This document shows, one piece after another, positions 37,676 through 46,886 of a DNA stretch of 64,000 bases. The stretch spans positions 62,001 through 126,000 of the forward strand of contig NZ_JMPR01000004.1 in assembly GCF_000735525.1 (NCBI RefSeq), in the 5' to 3' direction. This stretch comes from Tatumella ptyseos ATCC 33301. GTDB lineage: Bacteria; Pseudomonadota; Gammaproteobacteria; Enterobacterales; Enterobacteriaceae. The notes under the pieces were generated by a model. It made no database searches, was not told the origin of the DNA, and saw nothing but the letters and a program-made list of their open reading frames with translations. Numbering within the stretch: the stretch's first letter is position 1; every line of letters begins with the position of its first letter. The translations under genes were made by a program, and so were the position numbers.

Positions 37676-39070
37676 ATGCAACAAGGTGAACTAAAACGCG
37701 GACTAAAAGGGCGTCACCTTAGTCTTATGGCTTTGGGGGCAGCCATTGGTGTCGGATTGTTTCTTGGATCTGCCACTGCGATAAAAATAGCAGGCCCTTC
37801 AATACTGATCGGCTACCTGGTTGGCGGCCTGGCTATTTTTATTGTCATGCGGGCTCTCGGTGAAATGGCAATCACTAACCCTGTATCAGGTTCTTTTAGC
37901 CGCTACGCCAGGAATTTCCTGGGTCCACTGACGGGTTACCTTACCGGCTGGACATACTGGTTTATGTGGATAGTCACCTGTATGGCGGAAATTACTGCTG
38001 TCGGGATTTATATGCATGTATGGTTTCCCGATGTGGCTAACTGGATTTGGGCATGTTCGGCTCTCATTATTATGGCCAGCGTTAACTATTTCTCAGTAAA
38101 ATTTTACGGCGAATTTGAATTCTGGTTCGCCATGATAAAAATTGTCACCATTGTATTAATGATCATTTCTGGTCTGGGTGCGATTATTTTCGGATTAGGA
38201 AATCATGGTATTGCTACCGGTATCCATAACTTATGGCTTCACGGTGGCATTTTTCCGGCAGGAGTGAGTGGCCTCCTGATGGCCCTGCCGCTCGTCCTGT
38301 TCTCATACGGCGGTATTGAGATGTTAGGAATTGCAGCAGGAGAGGCTAAAGAACCCGAGAAATCAATAAGTAAAGCTGTTAATACCGTTTTCTGGCGTAT
38401 CCTTATTTTCTATGTCGGCGCTTTATTTATCATAATGTCTATTTATCCCTGGAATGAACTTGGTACTCAGGGCAGTCCTTTTGTGATGACTTTTGAAAAA
38501 ATGGGTATACCTTCAGCTGCCGGAATCATTAATTTTGTCGTGATTACTGCTGCGCTCTCGTCCTGTAATAGCGGTATTTTCAGCACAGGTCGTATGCTGT
38601 TAAATCTTTCAGAACAAGGTCATGCACTAGCAGTATTCAAAAAGATTAACAAGCGAGGTATCCCGGTGCCTGCGATTACTTTTTCTGTAATCATGCTGCT
38701 TATCGGAGTAGCACTCAATTACCTCGCCCCCAGGGAAGTCTTTGTCTGGTTAAGCGCGGTATCTACCTTTGCCTCTATCTGGACCTGGATCATCATCCTG
38801 TTCTCTCAGCTCAGGTTTCGTGCCGGACTTTCCGCTCAGGATAAGGCAAAAACTCTTCTACTGGTTCCTTTATATCCACTTAGCTCCATACTGGCACTGC
38901 TGTTTATGTTTGGTGTATTAATTATCATGTTAATGCAACCTGAATTACGCGGGGCAGTCGTTGTCGGGTTGGGATGGATCGGTATGCTAACTCTTTTCTA
39001 TTATTTATTTGGCTATAATCGTCAGCCTGCTCTTCACAGAGAGATAACACAGAGAGCCAGCAGTCACTAA
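37676..39070 (+). CDS. Amino-acid permease, ProY/AAT family
   Basis: This 464-residue APC-superfamily permease has the AAT-family N-terminus LKRGLKGRHLSLMALGAAIGVGLFLGSA and ALGEMAITNPVSGSFSRYA near residue 62. FSYGGIEMLGIAAGEAKEPEKSISKA (about 208-233) covers helix 6. It closely resembles E. coli ProY and related proton-driven amino-acid importers. RBS AGGAGA is 9 nt before ATG 37676. It is monocistronic and AT-rich, like the adjacent catabolic block. Substrate specificity (proline, GABA, histidine or other) cannot be assigned. Confidence 0.87.
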   Translation: MQQGELKRGLKGRHLSLMALGAAIGVGLFLGSATAIKIAGPSILIGYLVGGLAIFIVMRALGEMAITNPVSGSFSRYARNFLGPLTGYLTGWTYWFMWIVTCMAEITAVGIYMHVWFPDVANWIWACSALIIMASVNYFSVKFYGEFEFWFAMIKIVTIVLMIISGLGAIIFGLGNHGIATGIHNLWLHGGIFPAGVSGLLMALPLVLFSYGGIEMLGIAAGEAKEPEKSISKAVNTVFWRILIFYVGALFIIMSIYPWNELGTQGSPFVMTFEKMGIPSAAGIINFVVITAALSSCNSGIFSTGRMLLNLSEQGHALAVFKKINKRGIPVPAITFSVIMLLIGVALNYLAPREVFVWLSAVSTFASIWTWIIILFSQLRFRAGLSAQDKAKTLLLVPLYPLSSILALLFMFGVLIIMLMQPELRGAVVVGLGWIGMLTLFYYLFGYNRQPALHREITQRASSH

Positions 39071-39174
39071 CAGTTACAGTGTCCTCTCATAAGGTGCCTC
39101 ATCACATTCCCGCAATTGCACGCTTATGCGGGAGGCAACTTACGGCAAAGAGGCCATCGGAACTCACTTCCGAA

Positions 39175-39214
39175 TGCCGGTAATAAATGACCTCCATGGT
39201 CGTTATTACCGGCA
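39175..39214. repeat. Long inverted repeat (hairpin) between proY-like gene and cscB
   Basis: A 12-bp perfect stem TGCCGGTAATAA/TTATTACCGGCA extends inward by six more pairs with one mismatch (ATGACC/GGTCGT). It lies between convergent genes and could terminate both transcripts. Confidence 0.7.
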
Positions 39215-39256
39215 AATACATCGGGATGAATATCTCCCCCCGCGGCTATTGCGGTT

Positions 39257-40513
39257 CTATATTGCCCCGGCCGCAGTGTCTGCCGCAGGCACAGGTTGAG
39301 GACGCTCCCGTTTTTTACTGAGTAACACCATTCCGAACAGTAACATCAGAAACACAATACCGGAGATGGCGAAAAACACGGTCCGGTAACCTGCGTTATC
39401 AAACAGGATCCCGATCGGCGCAGACAGGAAAATAATCCCTATGGAACTGGCAATCTGGAATCCCACCAGAAAGATCGTCGAAGAGAGCCGTTTATCAAAA
39501 TTGGCGACGCTGTATTTGAACACAGCAATCACACACAGCGGCACTTCTATCGCATGCAATAACTTCACCAGCGAAATAATATAAGGGTTAACAAACAGCG
39601 CGCAGGACAGGATCCGCAGCATCATAATCACCACCCCCAGCAGTAACGCATTCTTAGGGCCAACGCGGTTCACAAAGAAGGGGACCACCAGCATACAAAG
39701 TGCTTCCAGAATGACCTGGAACGAGTTGAGATAGCCGTAAACACGTGTGCCGACATCATGAGATTCAAACAGGCCGGCATAAAAGACCGGGAACAGTTGC
39801 TGGTCATAGATATTATAAAAAGACCAGGTCCCGACAATAAACAGCACGAAGATCCAGAAATTACGATCTTTAAACACCGCGAGGAAATCCTCTTTTTTTA
39901 CGCGGCCTTCCCCGGTCGTCACACAATGCTGAGGCTGAAATTTCGCCCGGGAATTGATCGCTATAAACGCGAGACCGAATAACGACACCAGCCAGAAATT
40001 GATATGAGGATTAATACTGAAAAAGATACCGGCAAAAAATGCCCCGACGGCATAACCGAAAGACCCCCAGGCACGGGCAGTCCCGTATTCGAAGTGAAAA
40101 CTGCGGGCCATTTTCTCGGTGAAGCTGTCCAGCAGACCACTACCGGCCAGATACCCCAGCCCGAAAAAGAGTGACCCCAGCATCAGGCCCGCCGAAAAGT
40201 GGCTACGCAGCAGCGGCTCATAAATATAAATCATAAACGGCCCGGTCAGGATCAGCACGATCCCCATACACCAGATCAGCGTTTTCTTCAGGCCGAGTTT
40301 GTCCTGAATAATGCCGTAGACCACCATAAACAGCATACTGGTGAACTGATTAACGGAGTACAGCGTCCCTAATTCAGTGCCTGTCAGCCCCAGGTGACCT
40401 TTCAGCCAGATGGCATACAGCGACCACCATAATGACCAGGAAATAAAAAAGAGAAATGAGTAACCGGAAGCAACACGGTAGTATGCATTTCTGAAGGGAA
40501 TATTCAGCGTCAT
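39257..40513 (-). CDS. cscB: Sucrose:H+ symporter CscB
   Basis: This 418-residue MFS protein of the LacY/RafB/CscB oligosaccharide:H+ symporter family is highly similar to E. coli CscB throughout. Shared blocks include NIPFRNAYYR, FFISWSLWWSLYAIWLKGHL, FGLGYLAGSGLLDSFTEKMA and LVKLLHAIEVPLCVI. ATG 40513 gives the E. coli-like start MTLNIPFR. It follows cscK by 60 bp on the same strand, forming a cscKB operon divergent from cscA. It imports sucrose by proton symport. Confidence 0.95.
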   Translation of the reverse strand: MTLNIPFRNAYYRVASGYSFLFFISWSLWWSLYAIWLKGHLGLTGTELGTLYSVNQFTSMLFMVVYGIIQDKLGLKKTLIWCMGIVLILTGPFMIYIYEPLLRSHFSAGLMLGSLFFGLGYLAGSGLLDSFTEKMARSFHFEYGTARAWGSFGYAVGAFFAGIFFSINPHINFWLVSLFGLAFIAINSRAKFQPQHCVTTGEGRVKKEDFLAVFKDRNFWIFVLFIVGTWSFYNIYDQQLFPVFYAGLFESHDVGTRVYGYLNSFQVILEALCMLVVPFFVNRVGPKNALLLGVVIMMLRILSCALFVNPYIISLVKLLHAIEVPLCVIAVFKYSVANFDKRLSSTIFLVGFQIASSIGIIFLSAPIGILFDNAGYRTVFFAISGIVFLMLLFGMVLLSKKRERPQPVPAADTAAGAI

Positions 40514-40573
40514 AATCACCTGCCTGTCGTTAATGAAATGGAAATCCTGTCCATGGGAAGCGCGGTTTTCCTG

Positions 40574-41494
40574 TTACTTTCCCTGAGCCAATGCCTGTCG
40601 GCGGGGCAGTGCCGTCATCGCCCCCTTTGCTGTTACCGCCAGCGCACCACACCACTGGGCCTGGTCGATCATTTGTTGTAATTCTTCTTCATTCTCCGGA
40701 AAGCCTTTTGCCGCCAGCCAGGCCAGTAAGCCGGCCACAAAGGCATCCCCTGCACCGGTACTGTCGATACAGGTCACCGGCATGCCCGGGAAATGACGGA
40801 CGTTCCCCCGGCAGAAAACCTCAACCCCTTCGCCTCCCCGGGTGACCAGTAACAAGCGGATATCATTTCCGGTCGCCAGCGTGCGGATAACCTGATCGCT
40901 GAGCGGCTCTCCGGTGATAAAGGTGAGTTCTTCTTCTGAAAGTTTGACGACATCGGCAAGCTGCAGCGCCTGTTGCAGGCACTGGTGTAATCGTCGGGTA
41001 TCCGGCCAGAGATCCTGGCGAATATTCGGGTCAAAACTGACAAAGCCGCCGGCATGCCGTTGTGCTGACATCGCGGCCAATGCACTACTCCGCGAGGGTT
41101 CAGCCGATAAGGCAATCGAACAGAGATGTAACCATTCACCGCGATGCCATCGGGGCAGATCGGTTTTTTCCAGCATCAGATCAGCGGACGGACGAACCAT
41201 AAAGGTGAATGACCGTTCACCCTGTTCAAGCGACACCAGTACGGTCGACGTCCGGTGCCATTTATCCTTAGTCAGGTAAGCGGTATCCACGCCCTCTGCC
41301 ATCAGTGTCCTTTGCATCAGCGCACCAAAAGGATCACTCCCCACCCGGCCGATAAAGCCACTGCGGCCACCCAGCCTGGCGATACCGACAGCCACATTGG
41401 CCGGTGCTCCTCCGGGGCACGGCAGTAGCCGGCCATCGGCCTCCGGTAACAGATCCACCACCGCATCCCCTAACACCCACACATTAACTGACAT
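40574..41494 (-). CDS. cscK: Fructokinase CscK (PfkB/ribokinase family)
   Basis: This 306-residue sugar kinase has the two PfkB signatures: GGAPANVAVGIARLGGRSGFIG near residue 28 and the ATP/anion-hole motif DSTGAGDAFVAGLL near 240. It phosphorylates the fructose released from sucrose by CscA to fructose-6-phosphate. Gene order cscK-cscB divergent from cscA matches the non-PTS sucrose regulon of E. coli. The promoter region contains two palindromic operators. Confidence 0.94.
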   Translation of the reverse strand: MSVNVWVLGDAVVDLLPEADGRLLPCPGGAPANVAVGIARLGGRSGFIGRVGSDPFGALMQRTLMAEGVDTAYLTKDKWHRTSTVLVSLEQGERSFTFMVRPSADLMLEKTDLPRWHRGEWLHLCSIALSAEPSRSSALAAMSAQRHAGGFVSFDPNIRQDLWPDTRRLHQCLQQALQLADVVKLSEEELTFITGEPLSDQVIRTLATGNDIRLLLVTRGGEGVEVFCRGNVRHFPGMPVTCIDSTGAGDAFVAGLLAWLAAKGFPENEEELQQMIDQAQWCGALAVTAKGAMTALPRRQALAQGK

Positions 41495-41599
41495 GTTTTT
41501 ATCCTGTGCTTATCCTGCATAAGCACATTGATAAACTGCTTTATCCGAAATACGTTGCGAATTATCGGCAATATGCATATTCGATCACAAATCCGGGTG

Positions 41600-41611
41600 G
41601 TTAACGTTAAC
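41600..41611. promoter_or_regulatory. CscR-type operator 1
   Basis: A perfect 12-bp palindrome GTTAACGTTAAC, typical of LacI/GalR-family operators, lies 105 bp before the cscK start. It is identical to a second copy 64 bp away, so looping or cooperative repression of both divergent promoters would be possible. Confidence 0.75.
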
Positions 41612-41614
41612 ATT

Positions 41615-41630
41615 TGCGAATAACATCACA
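41615..41630. promoter_or_regulatory. Candidate CRP site in csc divergent promoter
   Basis: TGCGA-N6-TCACA matches the CRP consensus TGTGA-N6-TCACA in 9 of 10 positions. It lies between the two csc operators, the expected position for catabolite activation. Confidence 0.6.
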
Positions 41631-41663
41631 AAAAGCACACTCAGCGGCTTTATCTTTGTCATG

Positions 41664-41675
41664 GTTAACGTTAAC
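41664..41675. promoter_or_regulatory. CscR-type operator 2
   Basis: The second perfect GTTAACGTTAAC palindrome is located 34 bp upstream of the cscA start, overlapping the expected cscA core promoter or leader. Confidence 0.75.
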
Positions 41676-41709
41676 AATCAGGTGAATTTACTGAATCAGG
41701 ATAATGAAT

Positions 41710-43143
41710 ATGACTCAATCCCGTCCGGATAAGGCGCAGAAGGCGCTTGAAGAGCTTTGCTGCCGTCGCGGTGACACCTTTTACCCGCATTACCACCTCG
41801 CCCCCCGGGCGGGATGGATGAATGACCCCAACGGACTGATCTGGTTTAACGACCGCTACCACGCGTTTTATCAGCATAATCCGTTAAATGAGAACTGGGG
41901 AACTATCCACTGGGGACATGCGACCAGCAAAGATATGGTGCACTGGCATCATGAACCTATCGCCCTGGCGCCGGGCGACAATGAAGATAAGGACGGCTGT
42001 TTTTCCGGCAGTGCCGTCAACGATAATGGCGTTCTGTCGCTGATCTATACCGGCCATGTCTGGCTGGCAGGGGAAGGCAATGATGCTGAAATCCGTCAGG
42101 TACAATGCCTGGCCACCAGCCGGGACGGCGTGCATTTCGAGAAACAGGGGGTTGTGTTAATGCCTCCGGAAGGCATTATGCATTTTCGGGACCCGAAAGT
42201 ATGGCAGCAGGACGGCAACTGGTGGATGGTGGTCGGGGCAAAAACCCCGGACAATACCGGGCAGATCCTGCTTTACCGTGGCCGTTCGTTACGTGAATGG
42301 ACCTTTGATCGCGTGCTCGGTCAGGCCGGTGACGGTGAAACCTATATGTGGGAATGTCCGGATCTTTTCGGACTCGGAAAACACCATTATATGATGTTTT
42401 CCCCCCAGGGGATGTCGCCGGAAGGTTACCAGAAACGTAACCTGTTCCAGAGCGGGATCATCCCGGGTCAATGGTCTCCGGGGAGTGATTTTATCCCCTC
42501 AGGCCCTTTTACCGAACTTGATAATGGCCATGATTTTTACGCCCCGCAAAGCTTTACGGCCAGTGACGGCAGACGTGTAATTATTGGCTGGATGGATATG
42601 TGGGGAGCTGTTATGCCTTCCAAAAAGGAAGGCTGGTCCGGCTGCCTGACGCTGGCCCGTGAACTCTCCGAACGTGAAGGTAAACTGATCCAGCGCCCGG
42701 TGCGGGAAGCCGAAACGCTGCGCGGGCCACATCAGGGGATCGCCGCCGGGGAAATCACCGAAACGTGCGTATTACATGAGAACGCACAGGCGGTGGAAGT
42801 CACGCTGGAGTGGGATCTGCGGAAAAGCGATGCCGAACATTACGGACTCAGGCTCGGGAGCAGCCTGCAGTTATATGTCGATAATCAGGCGGGCCGGCTG
42901 ATACTCTGGCGTCACAGCCCGGAAGAGCATATTGATGGGTATCGCAGTATTGCGTTACCTCCGGAGGAGTCGCTGTCCCTGAGGATTTTTCTGGACATGT
43001 CTTCCGCAGAAGTCTTCGTCAATGATGGCGAAGCAGTGCTCAGTAGCCGGATCTATCCGCGGCCCGGAGAGCGACAACTTACCCTCTACGCTGCCGGTGG
43101 TAAGGCCGGGCTGATGACGGGCGCTCTCTGGTCACTGCGTTAA
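41710..43143 (+). CDS. cscA: Sucrose hydrolase (invertase) CscA, GH32
   Basis: This GH32 beta-fructofuranosidase of about 477 residues has the nucleophile motif GWMNDPNG, the transition-state motif FRDPKVW and the acid/base motif WECPD, plus a C-terminal beta-sandwich. It aligns with E. coli CscA end to end. I prefer ATG 41710 (MTQSR), 8 nt after AGGA. An ATG at 41704 would be only 2 nt from it. It hydrolyses cytoplasmic sucrose to glucose and fructose. Its last 4 bp overlap the remnant of cscR on the opposite strand. Confidence 0.94.
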   Translation: MTQSRPDKAQKALEELCCRRGDTFYPHYHLAPRAGWMNDPNGLIWFNDRYHAFYQHNPLNENWGTIHWGHATSKDMVHWHHEPIALAPGDNEDKDGCFSGSAVNDNGVLSLIYTGHVWLAGEGNDAEIRQVQCLATSRDGVHFEKQGVVLMPPEGIMHFRDPKVWQQDGNWWMVVGAKTPDNTGQILLYRGRSLREWTFDRVLGQAGDGETYMWECPDLFGLGKHHYMMFSPQGMSPEGYQKRNLFQSGIIPGQWSPGSDFIPSGPFTELDNGHDFYAPQSFTASDGRRVIIGWMDMWGAVMPSKKEGWSGCLTLARELSEREGKLIQRPVREAETLRGPHQGIAAGEITETCVLHENAQAVEVTLEWDLRKSDAEHYGLRLGSSLQLYVDNQAGRLILWRHSPEEHIDGYRSIALPPEESLSLRIFLDMSSAEVFVNDGEAVLSSRIYPRPGERQLTLYAAGGKAGLMTGALWSLR

Positions 43144-43359
43144 CCCTCCTCAGGCGGAATAGCGGAGCAGCTGCGGGCAATGAAGGCGCTTGCGGCTGCC
43201 CTCGCTACGTCCTGAGGGATACGGATCCCTTTCGCCAGCAGCACCTGTAACACGCGGTCCCGGGTGTCCGCCCGGACAGAAACAGAGTTATTCATCACCC
43301 GGGAAACGGTCATCATTGAGACGCCCGCAAGACGCGCAAACATCTTTCAGTGAAGTCAT
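43140..43359 (-). pseudogene. cscR: cscR remnant: sucrose repressor with frameshift and large internal deletion
   Basis: The start at 43359 reads MTSLKDV, then one extra T (GATGTTTGCG instead of GATGTTGCG) shifts the frame. The next frame continues ARLAGVSMMTVSRVMNNS and TRDRVLQ, the LacI-type helix-turn-helix and hinge. This then joins directly to VLLAKGIRIPQDVA, which in full-length CscR lies more than 200 residues later. A short divergent tail follows. So about two thirds of the effector domain is missing, probably through recombination at similar CAGGTGCTG-like sequences. No functional repressor can be made, although both operators in front of cscA/cscK are intact. Confidence 0.88.
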
Positions 43360-44179
43360 ATTTTACCCGCTGACCGCAAAAACGGTACTGTAGCAATCCC
43401 CTCCCATCCTGTCCCTGCGCTATCCCTGAACCGGGAGATTGCTCTCTGTCCCGGCAAAGAGGCTGGCTTACGGCGTTTAAACAACCCCACGACAGATGAT
43501 GGATTCAGACAGAGAAAAGCGGTAAAAGGTACCTGTTACATTATCTCTATGAAATAGCTGGGAAAACTAATATCCGGAAGCCTTATTATATTCTCACATC
43601 TTATCCATGGAGCAGATGATCCCCCGATAAGAAATAGCCGGTATTAAGCAATATAAACCGATATGTTAAACGTCTTTTTAAGTCGCCATCATGACAATTT
43701 CGGTGACACTTTTTAAAAATACGGCGAAGCTCGATGGCCTGCCAGGTGGCTGTCCCTGCTGCGAGGAATGATATACAGACCCGGCATTGGAACAGATATG
43801 ATTTAATCCGGACCTTGACTCCGCACACGACAATTATCCGCCGAATTCACTGATGTTTGCGTCATTTTAAGGCCAATGAATGATTGTTCTGACGTAGCCT
43901 TTCAGATCCCCTTCCCCGGATTTTAAGGGCAGCTTCCCGGAGACAGGTCGGCGGCATCGCTTTCCCCGCCAGTGAGTATGAGTGACCTCATCAGACCCCT
44001 TAGAGAAAAGTATTATTCAGACGATAGGCCCGGCGCCAGGCAACCGCTACGCACGGTTCTGTGAAAAAATTACCTTTTCTGACTCCACGGGAAAACCGTT
44101 ACTGGCTCTGCGCCATGTTGTCAGGCAGCCGGCATCGCATGCTCAGTTAGCAAACAACATATTGCTAAATTATAAAAAA
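43360..44179. other. Long intergenic region at left edge of the CDI island
   Basis: About 820 bp with no convincing gene. Short open frames (43601-43828 minus, 43982-44194 plus) show no family features. No IS end or tRNA was recognised. It marks the transition from the sucrose genes to the two-partner secretion island and may contain the scar of the insertion. Confidence 0.4.
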
Positions 44180-44260
44180 AGTGTCATTTTATAAATGCAT
44201 TTAAAGCATAAAATGGATATTTACGCTTCATTGACAAGGATATGTCATGATTTTTGGTGC
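44180..44260 (+). repeat. Duplicated leader of tpsB (copy A; copy B at 46821-46900)
   Basis: The 80 bp before and across the tpsB start are almost identical at both loci: GTGTCATTTTATAAATGCAT versus GTGCCATTTTATGAATGTAT, then AAAGCATAAATGGATATTTA and TCATTGACAAGGATATGTCA. This shows that the two B-C-OMP modules arose by duplication and share promoter or leader DNA. Confidence 0.85.
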
Positions 44261-44837
44261 GAATCTGGCGCGATACCGCGCATATCTTACTCTGCTGACA
44301 TTACTACCGCTGTTTGTGTTTGCAGCCCCGGTACACCCTGTGTCTTTGAAGACACCCGTTCCCGGCTCTCTGCAAGCCCTGAATGCGGGTGACAAGTCAT
44401 TGACTCATCAGCAGGTGCTGCCTCCATCTGAGCAGTCCCTGACTCCGAATGCACCCGACATTCGCCTTTCTCCGCCTCCCGGCAGAGTTAGCCATATGAT
44501 TTTCTCTCAGGATCCGTTTGCTATCAGCCCACGCCGGGCGGTACGCAGTTTTAACGGTGAGCGCACGCTGAACGCCGATCGAAGCGGGTGGATACATAAT
44601 GATATCCTCCGGGCTATGCCGGTTGCTGCACAGCAACGCTATCTGAGCGTTGATTACGGCGAAATGGGTAATAATGGCACACAATATCTGGCAGGTAATC
44701 CCCTGGCCGGTGGCGCGATTGGTATTCACGGTTCGGCATTTAAAAAAGGCGATGACCTTTTTTCCGCGGTGCCATTCTACGGACCTGAGGGTTTCGAAAC
44801 TAACCCTATGTCACTCAGTGCTGACTTCAACCTGTAA
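44247..44837 (+). pseudogene. Decayed tpsB/cdiB copy (module A) with internal deletion
   Basis: This 196-codon open frame joins the N-terminus of a two-partner-secretion transporter (signal peptide, proline-rich linker ending RLSPPPGR, then MIFSQD) directly to its C-terminal barrel end (PFAISPRRAVRSFNGERTLNADR to SADFNL). The intact paralogue at 46887 has about 385 extra residues between these points, including both POTRA-type regions and most of the barrel. The junction falls at a short CAGGA-type microhomology. The product cannot form a 16-strand pore. The frame being preserved is probably chance. Confidence 0.88.
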
Positions 44838-44850
44838 GACTAAGGCAGAG

Positions 44851-44950
44851 ATGCAAATCAGACCCTGATTAATGGTTTTTCTTCCTGAATACCCCGGAGG
44901 GGATACGGGAATGCTTCACCCATGGGTTTCAACCTGAAACGGTATGAACC
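44851..44950 (+). pseudogene. Remnant of HlyC-type acyltransferase gene (module A)
   Basis: After GGCAGAGATG (same as before the intact acyltransferase gene at 48639) only a few codons remain. The sequence then jumps to the gene's 3' end: LMVFLPEYPGG here versus LMVPLPEFPNG in the intact copy, with GGGTTTCAACCTGA matching GGGTTTCAGCCTGA. About 480 bp of the acyltransferase are missing. It confirms that module A once had the same B-C-OMP order. Confidence 0.78.
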
Positions 44951-44985
44951 CAATATTAACCCACAAAAAATAAAAGGACTTATCT

Positions 44986-45576
44986 ATGAAAGTATTGTTC
45001 ATGGCTTCTGTATTAACCGCCTGTCTGGGAATGAGTACGCAAGTACTGGCAAGTGATCAGACGGTTTCTTTGGGTTATGCGCACAGTAACATTAACATGG
45101 GCATAGACATGGGCATGGAGGGTATAAAAAACCTTAACGGAGTGAATGTAAAATACCGTTATGACTGGGGTTCACCACTGAGTGTGATAAGTTCATTCAC
45201 GTACCTGAACAGCAATACTAAAAAATCTTTTGATATGGGCGATATTGTTAATATAAATATGGATGTTAAATATTTTTCTCTGTCTGCCGGCCCCGCATAC
45301 CGGTTAAACTCCTGGCTGAGTGTCTATGGTCTGCTCGGGATTAATTATAATAAATCCCACGCAACTTCTACCTGGGAAAGTATTACCGGCTCGAATCGCA
45401 GTACCGATCAAGATCTACAGTCAACCAAAACGTTCCTCATGTATGGTGCTGGTGTGCAAATAAACCCGATTGACAACATTGCCATTGATATTGGCTACGA
45501 AGCTTCCTCCGTTAATATTAGCGATAAAAAATTCACGACTAATGGTTTCAATATTGGCGTAGGCTATCGGTTCTGA
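44986..45576 (+). CDS. Ail/Lom/OmpX family outer-membrane protein (module A copy)
   Basis: This 196-residue small beta-barrel has a signal peptide (cleavage near VLAS-DQ, residue 23), eight alternating amphipathic strands and a C-terminal GVGYRF for BAM recognition. Family landmarks are SLGYAHSN, GVNVKYRYDWGSPLSVISSFTYL, FSLSAGPAYRLN and IDIGYEAS. Related proteins give adhesion, serum resistance or invasion. It is intact although the genes before it are decayed. It is a paralogue of the OMP at 49255, with the same RBS context AAAAGGACTTA. Confidence 0.88.
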   Translation: MKVLFMASVLTACLGMSTQVLASDQTVSLGYAHSNINMGIDMGMEGIKNLNGVNVKYRYDWGSPLSVISSFTYLNSNTKKSFDMGDIVNINMDVKYFSLSAGPAYRLNSWLSVYGLLGINYNKSHATSTWESITGSNRSTDQDLQSTKTFLMYGAGVQINPIDNIAIDIGYEASSVNISDKKFTTNGFNIGVGYRF

Positions 45577-45583
45577 TTTGATA

Positions 45584-45617
45584 CATCCCGGTCACTGCCG
45601 GGATGTTGATTTTTTTA
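45584..45617 (+). terminator. Rho-independent terminator after OMP gene (module A)
   Basis: The 8-bp stem CATCCCGG/CCGGGATG with a 6-nt loop is followed by TTGATTTTTTT. A second inverted repeat (ATTCCCTG...CAGGGAAT, 45617-45657) follows, and the same pair of structures recurs after the module B OMP gene. Confidence 0.85.
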
Positions 45618-46064
45618 TTCCCTGATTTTATAACCGCCTGATAGCGGGATCAGGGAATACCCTCCTATAAAAACCCCACCGATGCCGGACAGCACTGACT
45701 AAAATAACCACTCAGGTTATGAAATGATAATTTTCTCTTAATACCTATGGTTTACGGACTATTGATATTATCAATCCCATAATGAAAGACACATTTTACC
45801 CCGGGAATGAAATGATACTTAATAATAAGCAGACACGGGTCGTTTTTAGGAAAAATCGGGTCTTCCATAAAACCTGAAAAGAATATTCCCTTCGCCGGAG
45901 CCAATGGCAATCTGAACCGAAAAAATATTTTCTCCCTGCCTCACGGCTAAATAGCTGCGCGGTATAGTCGATCACTTAAAGGGAACTCAGCCCTGATTGT
46001 GCGATCTGAATAAATCGCCAAACCAGCCATAATCATCAACCGGACTGAACGATGCCGATCATAA
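45618..46064. other. Intergenic region, no gene
   Basis: About 450 AT-rich bp between the module A OMP and an IS630 remnant. Apart from the downstream half of the double hairpin, nothing was recognised. Confidence 0.4.
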
Positions 46065-46577
46065 GTGGGTATCCACCTTCATCCCAAAACCGGGGCAGAC
46101 TGACAACTGCGCGGACAGCAAAAGCGTGTGATCACACCGGGGCTGAAGGAAAAATACGCCCAGGCCAGGGCGCTGCACCGCGGTACTGGCAAAGCCAGCT
46201 ACGTTGGAGGTAGCTGCAAAAGTTCGGTGTTTTTTATCAGTATGCTTAAAAACTTCAAGGCAGGTTACCCTCGTGCTAAAACGGTCACCCTTAATGTCGA
46301 TAACTACATCATCCATAAGAGCCGTGGAACACAGCACTGGCTGACAGTAAACCCGAAATTCAGGGTAATTTATCAGCCCGTTAACCCGCCGTGGGTGGAT
46401 CACGTTAAACGGTTATAGCAGGCTTTGCACGACACGATAACCCGGTATCATCAGTGCCGTCCAATGTGGTAGTTGCTGAGAAAGGTTCACCATTTTGTGG
46501 AAATTGTCAGTCCATTCCCCGGAGGCAAACATGGGCTGGCAAATGTGAAGCGATATCAGCCGCAGCTATTCAGGTAA
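46065..46577 (+). pseudogene. IS630-family transposase remnant
   Basis: In one frame the sequence reads like the C-terminal half of an IS630-type DDE transposase: HLHPKTGAD, QLRGQQKRVITPGLKEKYAQ, VDNYIIHKSRGTQHWL, NPKFRVIYQP, QALHDTITRYHQC, then VHHFVEIVSPFPGGKHGLA. Three in-frame stops (46101, 46416, 46470) replace Trp, Trp and Gln codons. The N-terminal third and both inverted-repeat ends were not found. This is an old, inactive insertion between the two B-C-OMP modules. Confidence 0.87.
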
Positions 46578-46820
46578 TACAGGGCTGTTTTCCACTCAGA
46601 TTGAGCATTGCTGATCCCCGGAAGACGCGCCCCCGGCCCACAACATCCGGTAAACAGAAGAAGCAGCACGTACAGCGGCAGGAAACAGAAATAAGCAGCC
46701 CGATGAAAAAATACTCTTTTCTGTTCCCTCTCTGAACCATTACAGGTCAGGCATATATCAATTAATTATGTGAAGCGCCCTGTATATTAAAAAAACTGCT
46801 CATTGCTAACTTCTGCAATA
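46578..46820. other. Intergenic region, no gene
   Basis: About 240 bp between the IS630 remnant and the duplicated tpsB leader. No gene recognised. Confidence 0.4.
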
Positions 46821-46886
46821 AGTGCCATTTTATGAATGTATTTAAAGCATAAATGGATATTTACGCTTCATTGACAAGGATATGTC

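Noticed and set aside
43982-44194. 70-codon frame upstream of the decayed tpsB
   Set aside because: No RBS, no recognisable domain, and composition unlike the neighbouring genes.
44213-44392. Possible leader peptide [14 protein letters not shown] overlapping the tpsB start in both modules
   Set aside because: The first 14 codons are conserved only because the leader DNA is duplicated. The two frames diverge freely afterwards and lack an RBS.
44986-45060. Lipobox-like LTAC/LAAC in the signal peptides of the two Ail-type OMPs
   Set aside because: Position and context match ordinary Ail-family signal peptides with cleavage at VLA(S/N). The mature proteins are beta-barrels with a C-terminal Phe.
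46454-46735. 93-codon frame after the IS630 stops
   Set aside because: It overlaps the decayed transposase in another frame; the transposase reading explains the sequence better.
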